From: Solirubrobacterales bacterium
GTDB lineage: Bacteria > Actinomycetota > Thermoleophilia > Solirubrobacterales > Solirubrobacteraceae
Assembly: GCA_019247075.1 (NCBI GenBank)
Contig: JAFAPR010000158.1
Location: 1 to 64,000 of the forward strand
Length of the DNA stretch: 64,000 bases
Reading direction: 5' to 3'
The first letter of the stretch is position 1. Every line of letters starts with the position of its first letter. The position numbers and the translations under genes are program-made. Of the stretch, positions 22,303-32,113 are shown piece by piece. A model generated the notes under the pieces. It saw nothing but the letters and a program-made list of their open reading frames with translations. It did not search any database and was not told where the DNA came from.

Positions 22303-23088
22303 CTAAACCGACCTCCCGACGCCTAGTTTTCCCACATCTCGTGCTTGTGCCCAAGCTCCGGAGCGAGCGTCCGTATGGCCTCGCACCGCATCGTGAAGGG
22401 CGGCAAAGAGACGACTGCGCTCGTCTGCCTCCGGATGCCACTGGACGCCGAGCAGCCAGCGACCGTCCGCGGCCTCGACCGCCTCGACCACGCCATCGGC
22501 GGCTCTACCGCTGACCACGAGCCCGTCGCCGAGCCTGCCGATCGCCTGATGGTGGTGGCAACGGACCACGTGGACCTCCTCACCGGCGGCCTGGGCGGCG
22601 AGAGAACCGCGCGTAAGCGTGACAACGTGGTCGGTGCCCTCAAAGGTTCCTAGCGCCTTTCGGTGGGGATGGTCCCCCTTTTCGGTGACGAGGTCCTGCA
22701 CGAGCGTTCCTGAGAAAGCCACGTTGATGACCTGCATGCCACGGCAGATACCGAGCACGGGCAGCCCTCGCTCGAGCGCCCCGCGCAACATCGCGATCTC
22801 GAACCCGTCACGCTCGGGCGTCGTAGCGACTGTCGCAGGCTCGCGCGCGGCGCCGTAAGTCGCCGGGTCGAGGTCCGCGCCGCCGACCAGCAGCAGGGCG
22901 TCGATCCGTACCAGCAGCTCCGCCGGCGCCCGTGTAGCGATCGGCAGCAGGACCGCCACCGCGCCGGTCCGCTGCACGGAAGCGACGTACGAATCCGCGA
23001 CGAGGTGCGCCGGCTGGTCCCAGTAGCTCCAGCGCGCGCGTTCGCGCAGCGCGCAGATCCCGATCACCGGCTCAGACAGTGCGTTCAT
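22303..23088 (-). CDS. puuD: gamma-glutamyl-gamma-aminobutyrate hydrolase family protein (PuuD-like)
   Basis: LLVGGADLDPATYG; VLGICRGMQVINVAFSGTLVQDL; LLGVQWHPE. Confidence 0.87.
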   Translation of the reverse strand: MNALSEPVIGICALRERARWSYWDQPAHLVADSYVASVQRTGAVAVLLPIATRAPAELLVRIDALLLVGGADLDPATYGAAREPATVATTPERDGFEIAMLRGALERGLPVLGICRGMQVINVAFSGTLVQDLVTEKGDHPHRKALGTFEGTDHVVTLTRGSLAAQAAGEEVHVVRCHHHQAIGRLGDGLVVSGRAADGVVEAVEAADGRWLLGVQWHPEADERSRLFAALHDAVRGHTDARSGAWAQARDVGKLGVGRSV

Positions 23089-24415
23089 AGCGTTCCCGCT
23101 CCCACTCCGAGACCGTTTGGCGCCACGCCGCGAGCTCCCAGGCCCGCGAGGCCCGGTAGTAATCGCAGAACCGCTCTCCGAGGAGGCGACGGAACTTCGA
23201 ATCCGCGTCAAAGGCCGCGATCGCACTCTCCAGCGACCCGGGCAGGCCTGGAAGATCGTCGCGCTCGGAGGCGTCGCCCACGATCGGGGGCGGCGGCGGC
23301 GCCTGGCGCGCGACCCCGTCGGCGGCGCAGGACACCAGCGCGGCGAGCGCCAGGTAGGGGTTGGCATCCGCCCCCGGCCGGCGGCACTCGATCCGCCATC
23401 GTTCCAGGTGGGGACCGCGGATCGCGCGCACCGCGCAGGAGCGGTTCTCGTGGCCCCAGCTGACGTTGACCGGCGCAAACCACCCGGGCACCAGCCGCTT
23501 GTACGAGTTGATGGTGGGATTGAGCATCAGCGAGGCTGCCGGCAGGTGCTCGAGGACCCCGGCGATCGCGCCGCCGAACGCCGGCGCAAGCTCGGAATCG
23601 CCGCCCGCGGCGCCCGAAGGGCCGAAGGCGTTCGCCCCATCGGACCAGCAGGAGAGGTGGACGTGGCCGCTTGAGCCCTCCTCGCCGGGCGCCGTTTTGG
23701 CCAGGAAGCTGGCGTGAAGGCCCATCGCCGCCGCGACCCCCTTTACCGCGAGCTTGGTGTATGCGGCATCGTCGGCGGCGCGCATCCCACGGCGCGCAGC
23801 GACGTTGAGCTCGAGCAGGCCCGGGCCGGCCTCGGTGTGCACTGCCGACAGCTCGATCCCTAGCCCTTCGAGGGCGGGCACCAGCTCAGCCACGAATCGC
23901 TCGAAGCGGACGACCTCGCCGGCGCTGTAGCTGAGCCCGCTCGAGAGCGGCCGGCCCTCGCCATCGCGGACCCTGACCTCGTACTCGAAAGCTGCCCGGG
24001 TCTCATACCCCTGCGCGGCCATCCGCTCGAGCGCTCCCCGCAGCGTCTCGCGCGAGGAGAGCTCACACGGACTGCCGTCGGGCCACGCTGGGGTGCACAG
24101 ACAGATCCGCCATCCGGGCCGCCAGGAGAGCTCGCGCAGCGTCTCGGGATCGGGATGTACGAGGAGGTCGGCGGCACCCGAGCGGATCCCGAAACGCTCA
24201 TACAAAGTGATCGGCTCGTCTGTGGGGTCGAGCGCGAGCAAGAGGTCGGTCATCACGGCCCCTTTGGCCATGGCCGCCTCGAACGCCTCGGGCCGCAGCG
24301 CCTTGCCACGCACCGATCCGTGCACGTCGGGCATGCCCAGGAGCACGAATTCCACGCCGGTAGCGCCAACCTCGCCGGCGTCCGCCGCCAGTTCGGACAG
24401 CGACACTTCGGTCAC
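23072..24415 (-). CDS. glutamine synthetase-like gamma-glutamyl ligase (GS2)
   Basis: MPDVHGSVRGKAL; AFEYEVRVRDGEG; SSGHVHLS; LNPTINSYKRLVPGWFAPVNVSWGHENRSCAVR. Confidence 0.87.
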   Translation of the reverse strand: MTEVSLSELAADAGEVGATGVEFVLLGMPDVHGSVRGKALRPEAFEAAMAKGAVMTDLLLALDPTDEPITLYERFGIRSGAADLLVHPDPETLRELSWRPGWRICLCTPAWPDGSPCELSSRETLRGALERMAAQGYETRAAFEYEVRVRDGEGRPLSSGLSYSAGEVVRFERFVAELVPALEGLGIELSAVHTEAGPGLLELNVAARRGMRAADDAAYTKLAVKGVAAAMGLHASFLAKTAPGEEGSSGHVHLSCWSDGANAFGPSGAAGGDSELAPAFGGAIAGVLEHLPAASLMLNPTINSYKRLVPGWFAPVNVSWGHENRSCAVRAIRGPHLERWRIECRRPGADANPYLALAALVSCAADGVARQAPPPPPIVGDASERDDLPGLPGSLESAIAAFDADSKFRRLLGERFCDYYRASRAWELAAWRQTVSEWERERYERTV

Positions 24416-25761
24416 GCCGCCGCTCCCGCGAGCGCTTGCTTGATCGCCTGTTCCACCTCCGAGACGGTCTCCGCGAAGCGCGCGACCATCTCGCCGAGTT
24501 CATCGTCGGTGGCGATGAACGCGGGCGCTAGCAGCGTCTGATCGCCGCAGTAGCCGTCGGCGGTCGAGTGCGTCGAGGTCACGAGCAGCCCGTGCTCGAA
24601 CGCCTTCTGGTCGACCAGCGCGGCCGCGTCAAGCTCGTTGGGTAGGAACGACTCGCCATCACGGGGATCGACGAATTCGACGCCGAGCAGGAACCCGCGG
24701 CCACGGACCTCCCGGACGAGCTCCGAGTCCGCCAGCGCCTCTTCCAGTTCCTCGCGGAGCGAGGGCCCGCGCTCACGTACGCGCTCTATGAGGCCGCCCT
24801 CGCACAGCACGTCGAGGACCGCCAACCCCACCGCGCACGGCAGCGGCGCACCATCCCACGTATGGCCGTGCTCGAAGTTGCGCGAGCCGGCGGCGAGCGC
24901 CTCGTAGATGTGCTCTGCGCACAGCGTGGCGGCTAGCTGCGCGTACCCGGCGCCGAGACCCTTGCCCCCGGTGATGATGTCGGCTTTGACCGGAAGCTGG
25001 TCGGAGGCGAACCAGCTCCCCGTCCGGCCCATCCCGGTCACAACTTCGTCGAAGCAGATCAGGAAGCCGTGTCGGTCGCGACGCTCGGCGACCCCCTCCC
25101 AGAAGCGCTCCGGGGCAGAGTACCCAGGCAGCGCCGCGGCCCCCACCGGCTCACACACGAACGCAGCGATCGTGTCCGGGCCGGCGGCCTCGAGCAGCCG
25201 GTCGAGCTCGCGCAGTGACTCCTCACCCGAGGGATCGAAACGCCACGTCGCCGGGGGAATGTGCAGGTGCCCCGGGAGGTACTCGCCGTAGGGCGCCTGC
25301 AGGCTGTGCCGGCCGGTTAGGGCGAGCGCGCCGAACAGCGCACCGTGATAAGCCTGCGCGGGCGAGATGATCCGCCAGCGCCGCTCCTCCCCGCGGTCGA
25401 CGTGGTATTGGCGGATCAACCGGATCGCGGTCTCGTTGGCTTCGGAGCCGCCGGAGACGAACCGCACTCTCGTCATCTCCGGCGCTGCGAGCTCGATCAG
25501 CGCCTTCGCCAGGCGCTCCTGCGGCTCGTTCGTGAAGTGGTGGTTATAGACGTACGAGATCCGGCGTGCTTGATCCCGGGCCGCCTCGACGATCCGCCTG
25601 TCGCCATGGCCGAGGCACGCCACCATCGCTCCGCCGGAGCACGCGTCCAGCACCTCTGAGCCGTCGGTCGTATAGAGCCGCACGCCCCTGCCGCGCTCGA
25701 TGCTGGGATAGGCGAGATCGAGCAGGCGCGGAAAGACGTGCGTGTGCTCGGAGGTGATCAT
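24412..25761 (-). CDS. class III aminotransferase (AT1)
   Basis: FDEVVTGMGRTGSWFASD; ITGGKGLGAGYA; GHTWDGAPL. Confidence 0.9.
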   Translation of the reverse strand: MITSEHTHVFPRLLDLAYPSIERGRGVRLYTTDGSEVLDACSGGAMVACLGHGDRRIVEAARDQARRISYVYNHHFTNEPQERLAKALIELAAPEMTRVRFVSGGSEANETAIRLIRQYHVDRGEERRWRIISPAQAYHGALFGALALTGRHSLQAPYGEYLPGHLHIPPATWRFDPSGEESLRELDRLLEAAGPDTIAAFVCEPVGAAALPGYSAPERFWEGVAERRDRHGFLICFDEVVTGMGRTGSWFASDQLPVKADIITGGKGLGAGYAQLAATLCAEHIYEALAAGSRNFEHGHTWDGAPLPCAVGLAVLDVLCEGGLIERVRERGPSLREELEEALADSELVREVRGRGFLLGVEFVDPRDGESFLPNELDAAALVDQKAFEHGLLVTSTHSTADGYCGDQTLLAPAFIATDDELGEMVARFAETVSEVEQAIKQALAGAAA

Positions 25762-26534
25762 GACGCGAGGCGCCTCCCGATCGCGCTCAGCAGCGTCCTC
25801 ACGCTCAGCTCGCTGGCCGCGACGTGCAGGTCCATGGCCTGTGCGGCGGCCCCCGCGTCGCGTGCGCTGATCGCTTTGGCGATCGCCTCGTGCTCGCCGG
25901 AAAGCCGGCGGTGCCAGGTATCCGATTCGGGCAGTAGGCTCATCGCGTCGTTGAGCCGCAGGCGCACGTCCTCGATCGCCGACATGAGGAAGCGGTTGCG
26001 GGTGGCCTGCGCGATCGAGAGATGGAACTCGGTGTCGTGGCGCATGTAGTCCGGCTCGCTCGATGCCTCAGACATTGCTTCGATCGCCTTGTACATCGCG
26101 GCCAAGTCCGCGCCGCGGCGGCTCCGGGCGGCCTCGCCCGCCACGCTCGGCTCGATCACGCGCCGGTAGAGCAGCACCTCGTCGAGCTCCTGCCGTCGCC
26201 GCAGCACGCGGGTCATCAGGTCGTCGAGCACGTCGCCATCGCCGATGGGTCCAGCGACGAACGTTCCTCCGTTCCGGCCACGCCTGGTCTCAACGAGCCG
26301 ATCGGCCTCCAGGAGACGCAGGGCGTGCTGGATCGTGGGACGCCCTACCCCGAACGTGGCCGCGAGCTCTCGTTCCGAAGGAAGCGACTCTCCTGGTCCG
26401 ATAAGACGCAAGGCGATGTGGCGTTTGACCTGCTCGGCGACGTACTCGTGCGCGCGAAGTTGTTGGATCGGCGCAAAGCGCAGAGGTGGCCTGTCTCCCG
26501 CCTTCGCGCCTCGTCCCGAGACGTCAACCGCCAC
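25758..26534 (-). CDS. FadR-subfamily GntR transcriptional regulator
   Basis: wHTH LIGPGESLPSERELAATFGVGRPTIQHALRLLEADRLVETRRGRNGGTFV; FCD domain HDTEFHLSIAQATRNRFL; GTG start. Confidence 0.88.
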   Translation of the reverse strand: MAVDVSGRGAKAGDRPPLRFAPIQQLRAHEYVAEQVKRHIALRLIGPGESLPSERELAATFGVGRPTIQHALRLLEADRLVETRRGRNGGTFVAGPIGDGDVLDDLMTRVLRRRQELDEVLLYRRVIEPSVAGEAARSRRGADLAAMYKAIEAMSEASSEPDYMRHDTEFHLSIAQATRNRFLMSAIEDVRLRLNDAMSLLPESDTWHRRLSGEHEAIAKAISARDAGAAAQAMDLHVAASELSVRTLLSAIGRRLAS

Positions 26535-27240
26535 GAACGGCCTCCCTGACCCGGCGGGTGCGCCCGAGAAAACCGTCGAACAACCGCCAGGCCGCGGCAC
26601 GGGTCTCATCGGCGCGCTCGTACGTCTCCTTGAGCAGAAGATCGGGGTCGACGCCCTCCTGGTCGAGCTCGTGCCGGTAGACCTCGACCCAAGCATCCAT
26701 GATCTCGGGTGTCACCTCCGGGTGAAACTGGACACCGACGCTGCGACCGATGCTGAATGCCTGCGGGCCGGCCGAGCTGTCGGCCATCAAATGGGCGCCC
26801 GGAGGGACTGTGAAGGTGTCGAAGTGCCACTGAAACCAGGGCCCCTCTGAAAGCAGGGAGCGGTCTTTGCTTCGCACCGGAAGCCACCCGATCTCGGCGA
26901 CCTCCCCGCGGTAAGACCTGCCTCCAAGGACTCGCGCCAGGAGCTGGCCGCCGAAACAGATTCCGAGCACGGGCACGTCGGCCTCGGCGGCGTCGAGCAG
27001 CAGCCGCTTCTCCTTGGCCAGCCAAGGCACGGAGTCGTCGAAGGCCGGGAACTCCGACCCCAGCGAGACGATCAGGTGATAGTCGCAGGGGTCCACAACC
27101 CGCTCCTCGACATCGATCCGATAGATGTCCTGGTCCGCTCCGCGCTCGTGAAGCCACTGATGCACGTAGCCCCCGGGGGTGGGCTGCTCGTGCTGGATCA
27201 CCAGGGCGCGCATCGACCGTGGCGGCTCGGAGGTGGTCAT
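26524..27240 (-). CDS. class I glutamine amidotransferase-like protein (GATase A)
   Basis: VLGICFGGQLLARVLGG; GVQFHPEVTPEIMDAW. Confidence 0.87.
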   Translation of the reverse strand: MTTSEPPRSMRALVIQHEQPTPGGYVHQWLHERGADQDIYRIDVEERVVDPCDYHLIVSLGSEFPAFDDSVPWLAKEKRLLLDAAEADVPVLGICFGGQLLARVLGGRSYRGEVAEIGWLPVRSKDRSLLSEGPWFQWHFDTFTVPPGAHLMADSSAGPQAFSIGRSVGVQFHPEVTPEIMDAWVEVYRHELDQEGVDPDLLLKETYERADETRAAAWRLFDGFLGRTRRVREAVRGG

Positions 27241-28595
27241 TGCACGTCGGCCGCGGCTACGCGCTGAGGCACCGGTTTCTGTCCGGCGAGCTCCCGCTCC
27301 ACGTAGTCGGCCACCTCTCGGACCGCCGCCGCGAAGCGCGCCACCATCTCGGCGAGCTCCTCGTCGCTGGCGGTGAAGGGCGGCGCGAACAGGCTCTGGT
27401 CCCCGGCGTAGCCGTCGCCGGTGGGCTGGGTCGAGAGGGTCACCAGGCCATGAGCGAGCGCCACGTCATCTATCCGCCCGGCGACCCCTAGCGTGGCCGG
27501 TAAGAACGACTCGCCGTCGCGCGGATCGACGTACTCCACGCCCAGTAGGAAGCCGTGTCCGCGAACCTCGCGCACCATCGCGATGCCGTGCAGCGCCTCC
27601 GCGAGCTCCTCTCGAAGGCTGCTGCCGCGCCGGGCGACTCGCTCGATCAGCCGCTCGCGCCGCAGCGCGTCGATCACGGCGAGACCCACCGCGCACGGCA
27701 GCGGCGAGCCATCCCATGTATGGCCCAGCGTAAAGCTCCGCGACCCGCGGGCCACCGCTTCGTAGACACGCTCATGGCAGATCGCCGCGCCGATGGCCGC
27801 GTAGCCGGCCCCGAGGCCCTTGGCAGTGGCGATGATGTCGGGCGTAAAGGGCATTCTGTCGGCCGCGAACCAGCTGCCGCTTCGGCCCATCCCCGTCACC
27901 ACCTCGTCGAAGCAGATGAGAAAGCCGTGGCGCTCGCGCCGTTCCGCCAGCCCCTCCCAAAAGCGCGGCGGCGGCGTGTAGGCCGGCAGGGCCGCGGCGC
28001 TGATCGCCTCCGAGAAGAAGGCCGCGACGTTCTCCGGCCCGGCCTGCTCGAGCGCGTCGTCGAGCGCGTTGAGCGCCTGCTCCCCGGTGGGATCGAACCG
28101 CCACGTGCTCGGGGGAATGTGGGGCTGCTCGCGCAGATACGGGGTGAGCGGGCCATGCAGACCGGCCCGACCGGTCAGCGCCAGCGTGGCCATGGTGGGC
28201 CCGTGGTAGCCCTGGGCAGGAGAGATCACGCGCCAGCGGCGCGGCTCTCCCCGCTCCACGTGATAGGTGCGTGCAAGGCGCAGCGCGCATTCGTTGGCTT
28301 CGGAGCCGCCGGTGACGAAGTGCACCCGCTCCATGCCCTCGGGCGCGACCGAGGCGAGCTCGAGCGCGAGCTGCTCCTGGGCGGGATTGGTGAGTCGCTC
28401 GTTGTGCACGAACGCGACCTTTTCCGCTTGGGCTCGCGCCGCCTCAATCAGGTCCTCGCGCCCGTGCCCCAGCGTCAGGGCCATCGAGCCTCCGCTCATC
28501 GCGTCGAGATAGCGTCGGCCCGCGGCGTCCTGCACCCAGACCCCGTCGCCGGCGACGATCAACGGGTAGCGACGGTCGAGCTCGGGGGGCAGCAC
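27237..28595 (-). CDS. class III aminotransferase (AT2), paralogue of AT1
   Basis: FDEVVTGMGRSGSWFAAD; IATAKGLGAGYA; GHTWDGSPL. Confidence 0.9.
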   Translation of the reverse strand: MLPPELDRRYPLIVAGDGVWVQDAAGRRYLDAMSGGSMALTLGHGREDLIEAARAQAEKVAFVHNERLTNPAQEQLALELASVAPEGMERVHFVTGGSEANECALRLARTYHVERGEPRRWRVISPAQGYHGPTMATLALTGRAGLHGPLTPYLREQPHIPPSTWRFDPTGEQALNALDDALEQAGPENVAAFFSEAISAAALPAYTPPPRFWEGLAERRERHGFLICFDEVVTGMGRSGSWFAADRMPFTPDIIATAKGLGAGYAAIGAAICHERVYEAVARGSRSFTLGHTWDGSPLPCAVGLAVIDALRRERLIERVARRGSSLREELAEALHGIAMVREVRGHGFLLGVEYVDPRDGESFLPATLGVAGRIDDVALAHGLVTLSTQPTGDGYAGDQSLFAPPFTASDEELAEMVARFAAAVREVADYVERELAGQKPVPQRVAAADVQ

Positions 28596-28755
28596 ATTGG
28601 TGGCAGAACTGTCAACGAGGGCGTTCGCGGTCAGCGGTCACTCCTGCTCTCTGCGTCGCGGTAATGGTCCTGGTTGAGGTCCTTATAGCAGCTACAGTAA
28701 GCGAGAAGTCAACAGCGGCGGACGAGGCCCGCGCCGCCAGAGGGAGGTAACCGCC

Positions 28756-30129
28756 GTGGCAACGAGCAGCCAGACGATGCTGAGGGTGATCGAGCCCGCG
28801 ACGGAGCAGATGCTGACGGAGCTGCCGCACGCCGGTGTCGAGGAGGCCGATGCAGCGATCGCGCGCGCCAAAGAAGCGTTGCCCGCCTGGCGTGCGCTCG
28901 CCCCGGGCGATCGCGCGCGGGTGCTGAGGGCGATCTCGGATGCGGTTGCGGCGCACGCCGAGGAGCTCGCGGTGCTGGAGGCGCGCAACGTCGGGAAGCC
29001 CATCGGCGACGCACGTGGCGAGATCGGCATGGTCTCCGACACCTTCGAGTACTACGCGGGCGCGCCCGAGCGGCTGCTGGGAGAGACGATCCCGGTCGCG
29101 GGCGGGATCGATATGACCTTTCGCGAACCGCTTGGAGTGATAGGGCTGATCGTCCCCTGGAACTTTCCTCTGCCCATCGCCTCGTGGAAAATCGCACCGG
29201 CGCTTGCGGCGGGCAACACCGTTGTTCTCAAGCCGGCCGAGCTCACACCGCTGACCGCGCTCGAGCTTGAGCGGATCGCGCTCGAAGCGGGCCTTCCTGA
29301 AGGCGTCCTGAACGTCGTGGTCGGCCCCGGACGGATCGTGGGCGAGCGCTTGGTGGAGCACCCCGAGGTGGCCAAGGTGGCATTCACCGGGTCGACGGCC
29401 GTGGGACGGCGGATCGGCGAGCTCGCCGCGCAGCAGATCAAACGGGTGACGCTCGAACTCGGCGGCAAGTCGGCGAACGTGATCTTTGCTGACGCCGACA
29501 TCGCTGCGGCGGCCCTTGCAGCCCCGCTGGCGGTGTTCGGCAACGCGGGGCAGGATTGCTGTGCGCGCTCGCGGATCCTGGTGCAGCGTGCGGCGCTCGA
29601 GGAGTTCATGTCCGAGCTGGAGGCCGCGATGAAGTCGCTGCGCGTGGGCGACCCGCTCGATGAGCAAACGGAGGTGGGACCCCTGATCTCCGCAGACCAG
29701 CGCGAGAAGGTCGCCTCCTATCTCGAGGATGGCGCGCCCATCGCGTTCCGTGGCACCGCTCCGGAGGGGCCGGGCTACTGGTTTGCCCCGACCGTGCTCT
29801 GTCCCGTCTCCAACGTGGACCGCGCCGCGAGGGAGGAGATCTTCGGCCCCGTGGCGGCGGTTATCCCGTTTGACGGCGAGGAGGAGGCAATCCGCCTTGC
29901 CAACGACACGATCTACGGGCTCTCGGGCTCGATCTGGACGCAGAACGGAGCGCGCGCACTGCGGGTCGCGCGGGCGCTCGAGAGTGGCACGCTTTCGGTC
30001 AACTCCAATACTTCGGTGCGGGTCACCACCCCGTTCGGCGGTTTCAAGCAGTCAGGGCTGGGTCGGGAGCTCGGTCCGCACGCGCTCGACCACTACACCG
30101 AACTCAAGAACGTATTCGTCGCGCTTTAA
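28756..30129 (+). CDS. aldehyde dehydrogenase (PuuC/BetB-like)
   Basis: GLIVPWNFPLPIASWKIAPALAAGNTVVLKPAE; FTGSTAVGRRI; LELGGKSANVIF; GNAGQDCCARSRI; GTG start after GGGAGG. Confidence 0.92.
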   Translation: MATSSQTMLRVIEPATEQMLTELPHAGVEEADAAIARAKEALPAWRALAPGDRARVLRAISDAVAAHAEELAVLEARNVGKPIGDARGEIGMVSDTFEYYAGAPERLLGETIPVAGGIDMTFREPLGVIGLIVPWNFPLPIASWKIAPALAAGNTVVLKPAELTPLTALELERIALEAGLPEGVLNVVVGPGRIVGERLVEHPEVAKVAFTGSTAVGRRIGELAAQQIKRVTLELGGKSANVIFADADIAAAALAAPLAVFGNAGQDCCARSRILVQRAALEEFMSELEAAMKSLRVGDPLDEQTEVGPLISADQREKVASYLEDGAPIAFRGTAPEGPGYWFAPTVLCPVSNVDRAAREEIFGPVAAVIPFDGEEEAIRLANDTIYGLSGSIWTQNGARALRVARALESGTLSVNSNTSVRVTTPFGGFKQSGLGRELGPHALDHYTELKNVFVAL

Positions 30130-30148
30130 CGCCGGCTAGCGTTGGCGC

Positions 30149-31099
30149 ATGACCACACCGGTCTGTGAGCTACTGGGGATCAGGCATCCGGTCGTCCAGG
30201 CGCCGATCGCCGCCGCGCCACCACTGGCCGCGGCGGTCTCGGAGGCGGGCGCGCTGGGAACGGTCGCGCTGACGTGGGTCGACGATGTCAAGGCCATCGT
30301 CGCGCAGACGGCAGCGGCGACCGACCGGCCGTTCGCGGGCAACCTCGTCCTTGCCTGGGATCAGCGCCATCGCCTGGATCAGGCGCTCGAAGCGGGGCTG
30401 CGTATCGTCTCGCTGGCCTCGGGCGACCCCGCTGGGCACGTCGAGCAAGCGCACGACGCCGGTGCGCTTGTGCTTCACACGGTCGGCAGCGCCGAGGAAG
30501 CGCGTCGATCGGCGGCGCTCGGCGTGGACGTGATCGTGGCGCAGGGCTGGGAGGCGGGCGGCCACGTGTGGGGGACGATCGCGACGCTGCCGCTCGTGCC
30601 TGCGGTCGTCGACGCGGTCGCCCCGGTCCCCGTGATCGCCGCCGGGGGGATCGGCGACGCCCGGGGGGTGTCCGCCGTGCTCGCGCTCGGCGCACAGGCG
30701 GCATGGCTCGGGACGCGCTTTCTCGTTGCGCAGGAGGCACCGGTTCATTCGGTCTACAAGCAGCGCGTCCTGGAGGCGGCCGAGACCGATGCGGTGTGGT
30801 ATCGCGACCTCTACGACATCGACTGGCCGAAGGCAGCTCACCGCGCGCTGCGCAACGCGACCGCCGCGGCCTGGGAGACCGCCGGCTGCCCGCCTCCCGG
30901 GGCCCGCCCCGGCGAAGGCGAGCCGGTCGCCACGCGAGCAGACGGAGAACCGATCGTCCGCTACTCGTGCGCGCTGCCGTTGACGGACACGAGCGGCGAC
31001 ATCGCGGCGCTCTCGCTCTGGGCGGGGCAGAGCGTGGCGCTGGCGCGCCGCGAGCAGCCCGCGGCCGAGATCGTCGCCGAGCTGGTCAGCCGCTTGTAA
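30149..31099 (+). CDS. nitronate monooxygenase (2-nitropropane dioxygenase family)
   Basis: HPVVQAPIAAAPPLAAAVSEAGALG; VIVAQGWEAGGHVWG; VPVIAAGGIGDARGVSAVLALGAQAAWLGTRF. Confidence 0.88.
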   Translation: MTTPVCELLGIRHPVVQAPIAAAPPLAAAVSEAGALGTVALTWVDDVKAIVAQTAAATDRPFAGNLVLAWDQRHRLDQALEAGLRIVSLASGDPAGHVEQAHDAGALVLHTVGSAEEARRSAALGVDVIVAQGWEAGGHVWGTIATLPLVPAVVDAVAPVPVIAAGGIGDARGVSAVLALGAQAAWLGTRFLVAQEAPVHSVYKQRVLEAAETDAVWYRDLYDIDWPKAAHRALRNATAAAWETAGCPPPGARPGEGEPVATRADGEPIVRYSCALPLTDTSGDIAALSLWAGQSVALARREQPAAEIVAELVSRL

Positions 31100-31144
31100 G
31101 TAAGTGGGTTGGTCCGCTGCTCGGGGCCGGATAAGCTCGCGCGC

Positions 31145-32113
31145 GTGAGTGGTCAAAGCCCGCACGCCCTCGAGCAAGGGGGGGTGCAATGGCTGCGGAC
31201 GATGGTCCGCATCAGGCTGTTCGAGCAGATGCTGGCGGACCTGTACAAGGCCGGCCGGCTCGTCGGCGTGGTCCACCTGTCGATCGGGCAGGAAGCGACC
31301 GCGGTGGGGGTCTGCTCGGCGCTCAAGGACGGCGATCAGATCACCTCGACCCACCGAGGCCACCATCACATGGTCGCGCGCGGGCTGGACCCGCAGAAGA
31401 TGTTCGCCGAGATTCTGGGTCGGGCGGGCGGATACTGCCGCGGCAAGGGTGGTTCGATGCACGTCAGCGCGCCCGCCCAGGGCGCGATGGGGGCCAACGG
31501 GATAGTCGGCGGCGGGATCGCGCATGCCGTCGGCCTCGCGTTTGCCGCCAAGCGGCTGGGCAGCGGCGGGATCTCGGCGGCGTTCTTCGGAGATGGGGCC
31601 GCCAACCAGGGCGTGCTGTTCGAGTCCTTGAACCTCGCGGCGCTGTGGCAGGCGCCCGTCCTGTTCGTCTGCGAGAACAACGGCTACACCGAGTTCACTC
31701 CGACGGATGCCGTGACCGCGGGCGAAAGCATCGCCGCGCGCGCCGCTCCGTTCGGCATACCCGCCGTGGAGGTCGACGGCGATGACGTCGTGGCGGTGAA
31801 CCGTCTGGCCGGTGAGGCCACCGCGCGAGCGCGCTCCGGTCGTGGACCGACGTTCATCGAATGCCGCACGGCCCGCTGGCGAGGCCATCACGAGGGCGAG
31901 GAGAGCTATGCCAAGCCGTATCGCGAGCCTCCCGCAGCGGCAGATCCGATCGATCGCCTCGAGCGGGTGCTGCGCGATGCCGGGCTTGCCGCGGACGGCC
32001 TGCGGGCGGCCATGGAAGCCGAGGAGGAGGCAGGGCTCGCCGCCGCGCTGGCCGCTGCCGAGGCGGAGCCTGAACCGCCGCCCGAGCGCGCGCTCGAGGA
32101 TGTGTTCGCGTGA
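31145..32113 (+). CDS. TPP-dependent dehydrogenase E1 alpha subunit (acetoin/pyruvate type)
   Basis: HLSIGQEATAVGVCSAL; HRGHHHMVARG; FFGDGAANQGVLFESLNLAALW. Confidence 0.9.
   Translation: MSGQSPHALEQGGVQWLRTMVRIRLFEQMLADLYKAGRLVGVVHLSIGQEATAVGVCSALKDGDQITSTHRGHHHMVARGLDPQKMFAEILGRAGGYCRGKGGSMHVSAPAQGAMGANGIVGGGIAHAVGLAFAAKRLGSGGISAAFFGDGAANQGVLFESLNLAALWQAPVLFVCENNGYTEFTPTDAVTAGESIAARAAPFGIPAVEVDGDDVVAVNRLAGEATARARSGRGPTFIECRTARWRGHHEGEESYAKPYREPPAAADPIDRLERVLRDAGLAADGLRAAMEAEEEAGLAAALAAAEAEPEPPPERALEDVFA

Noticed and set aside
20959-24415. Considering GS1/GS2 as primary nitrogen-assimilation glutamine synthetases
   Set aside because: Diverged active-site segments, catabolic neighbourhood with PuuD and aminotransferases; gamma-glutamyl ligase reading is more likely
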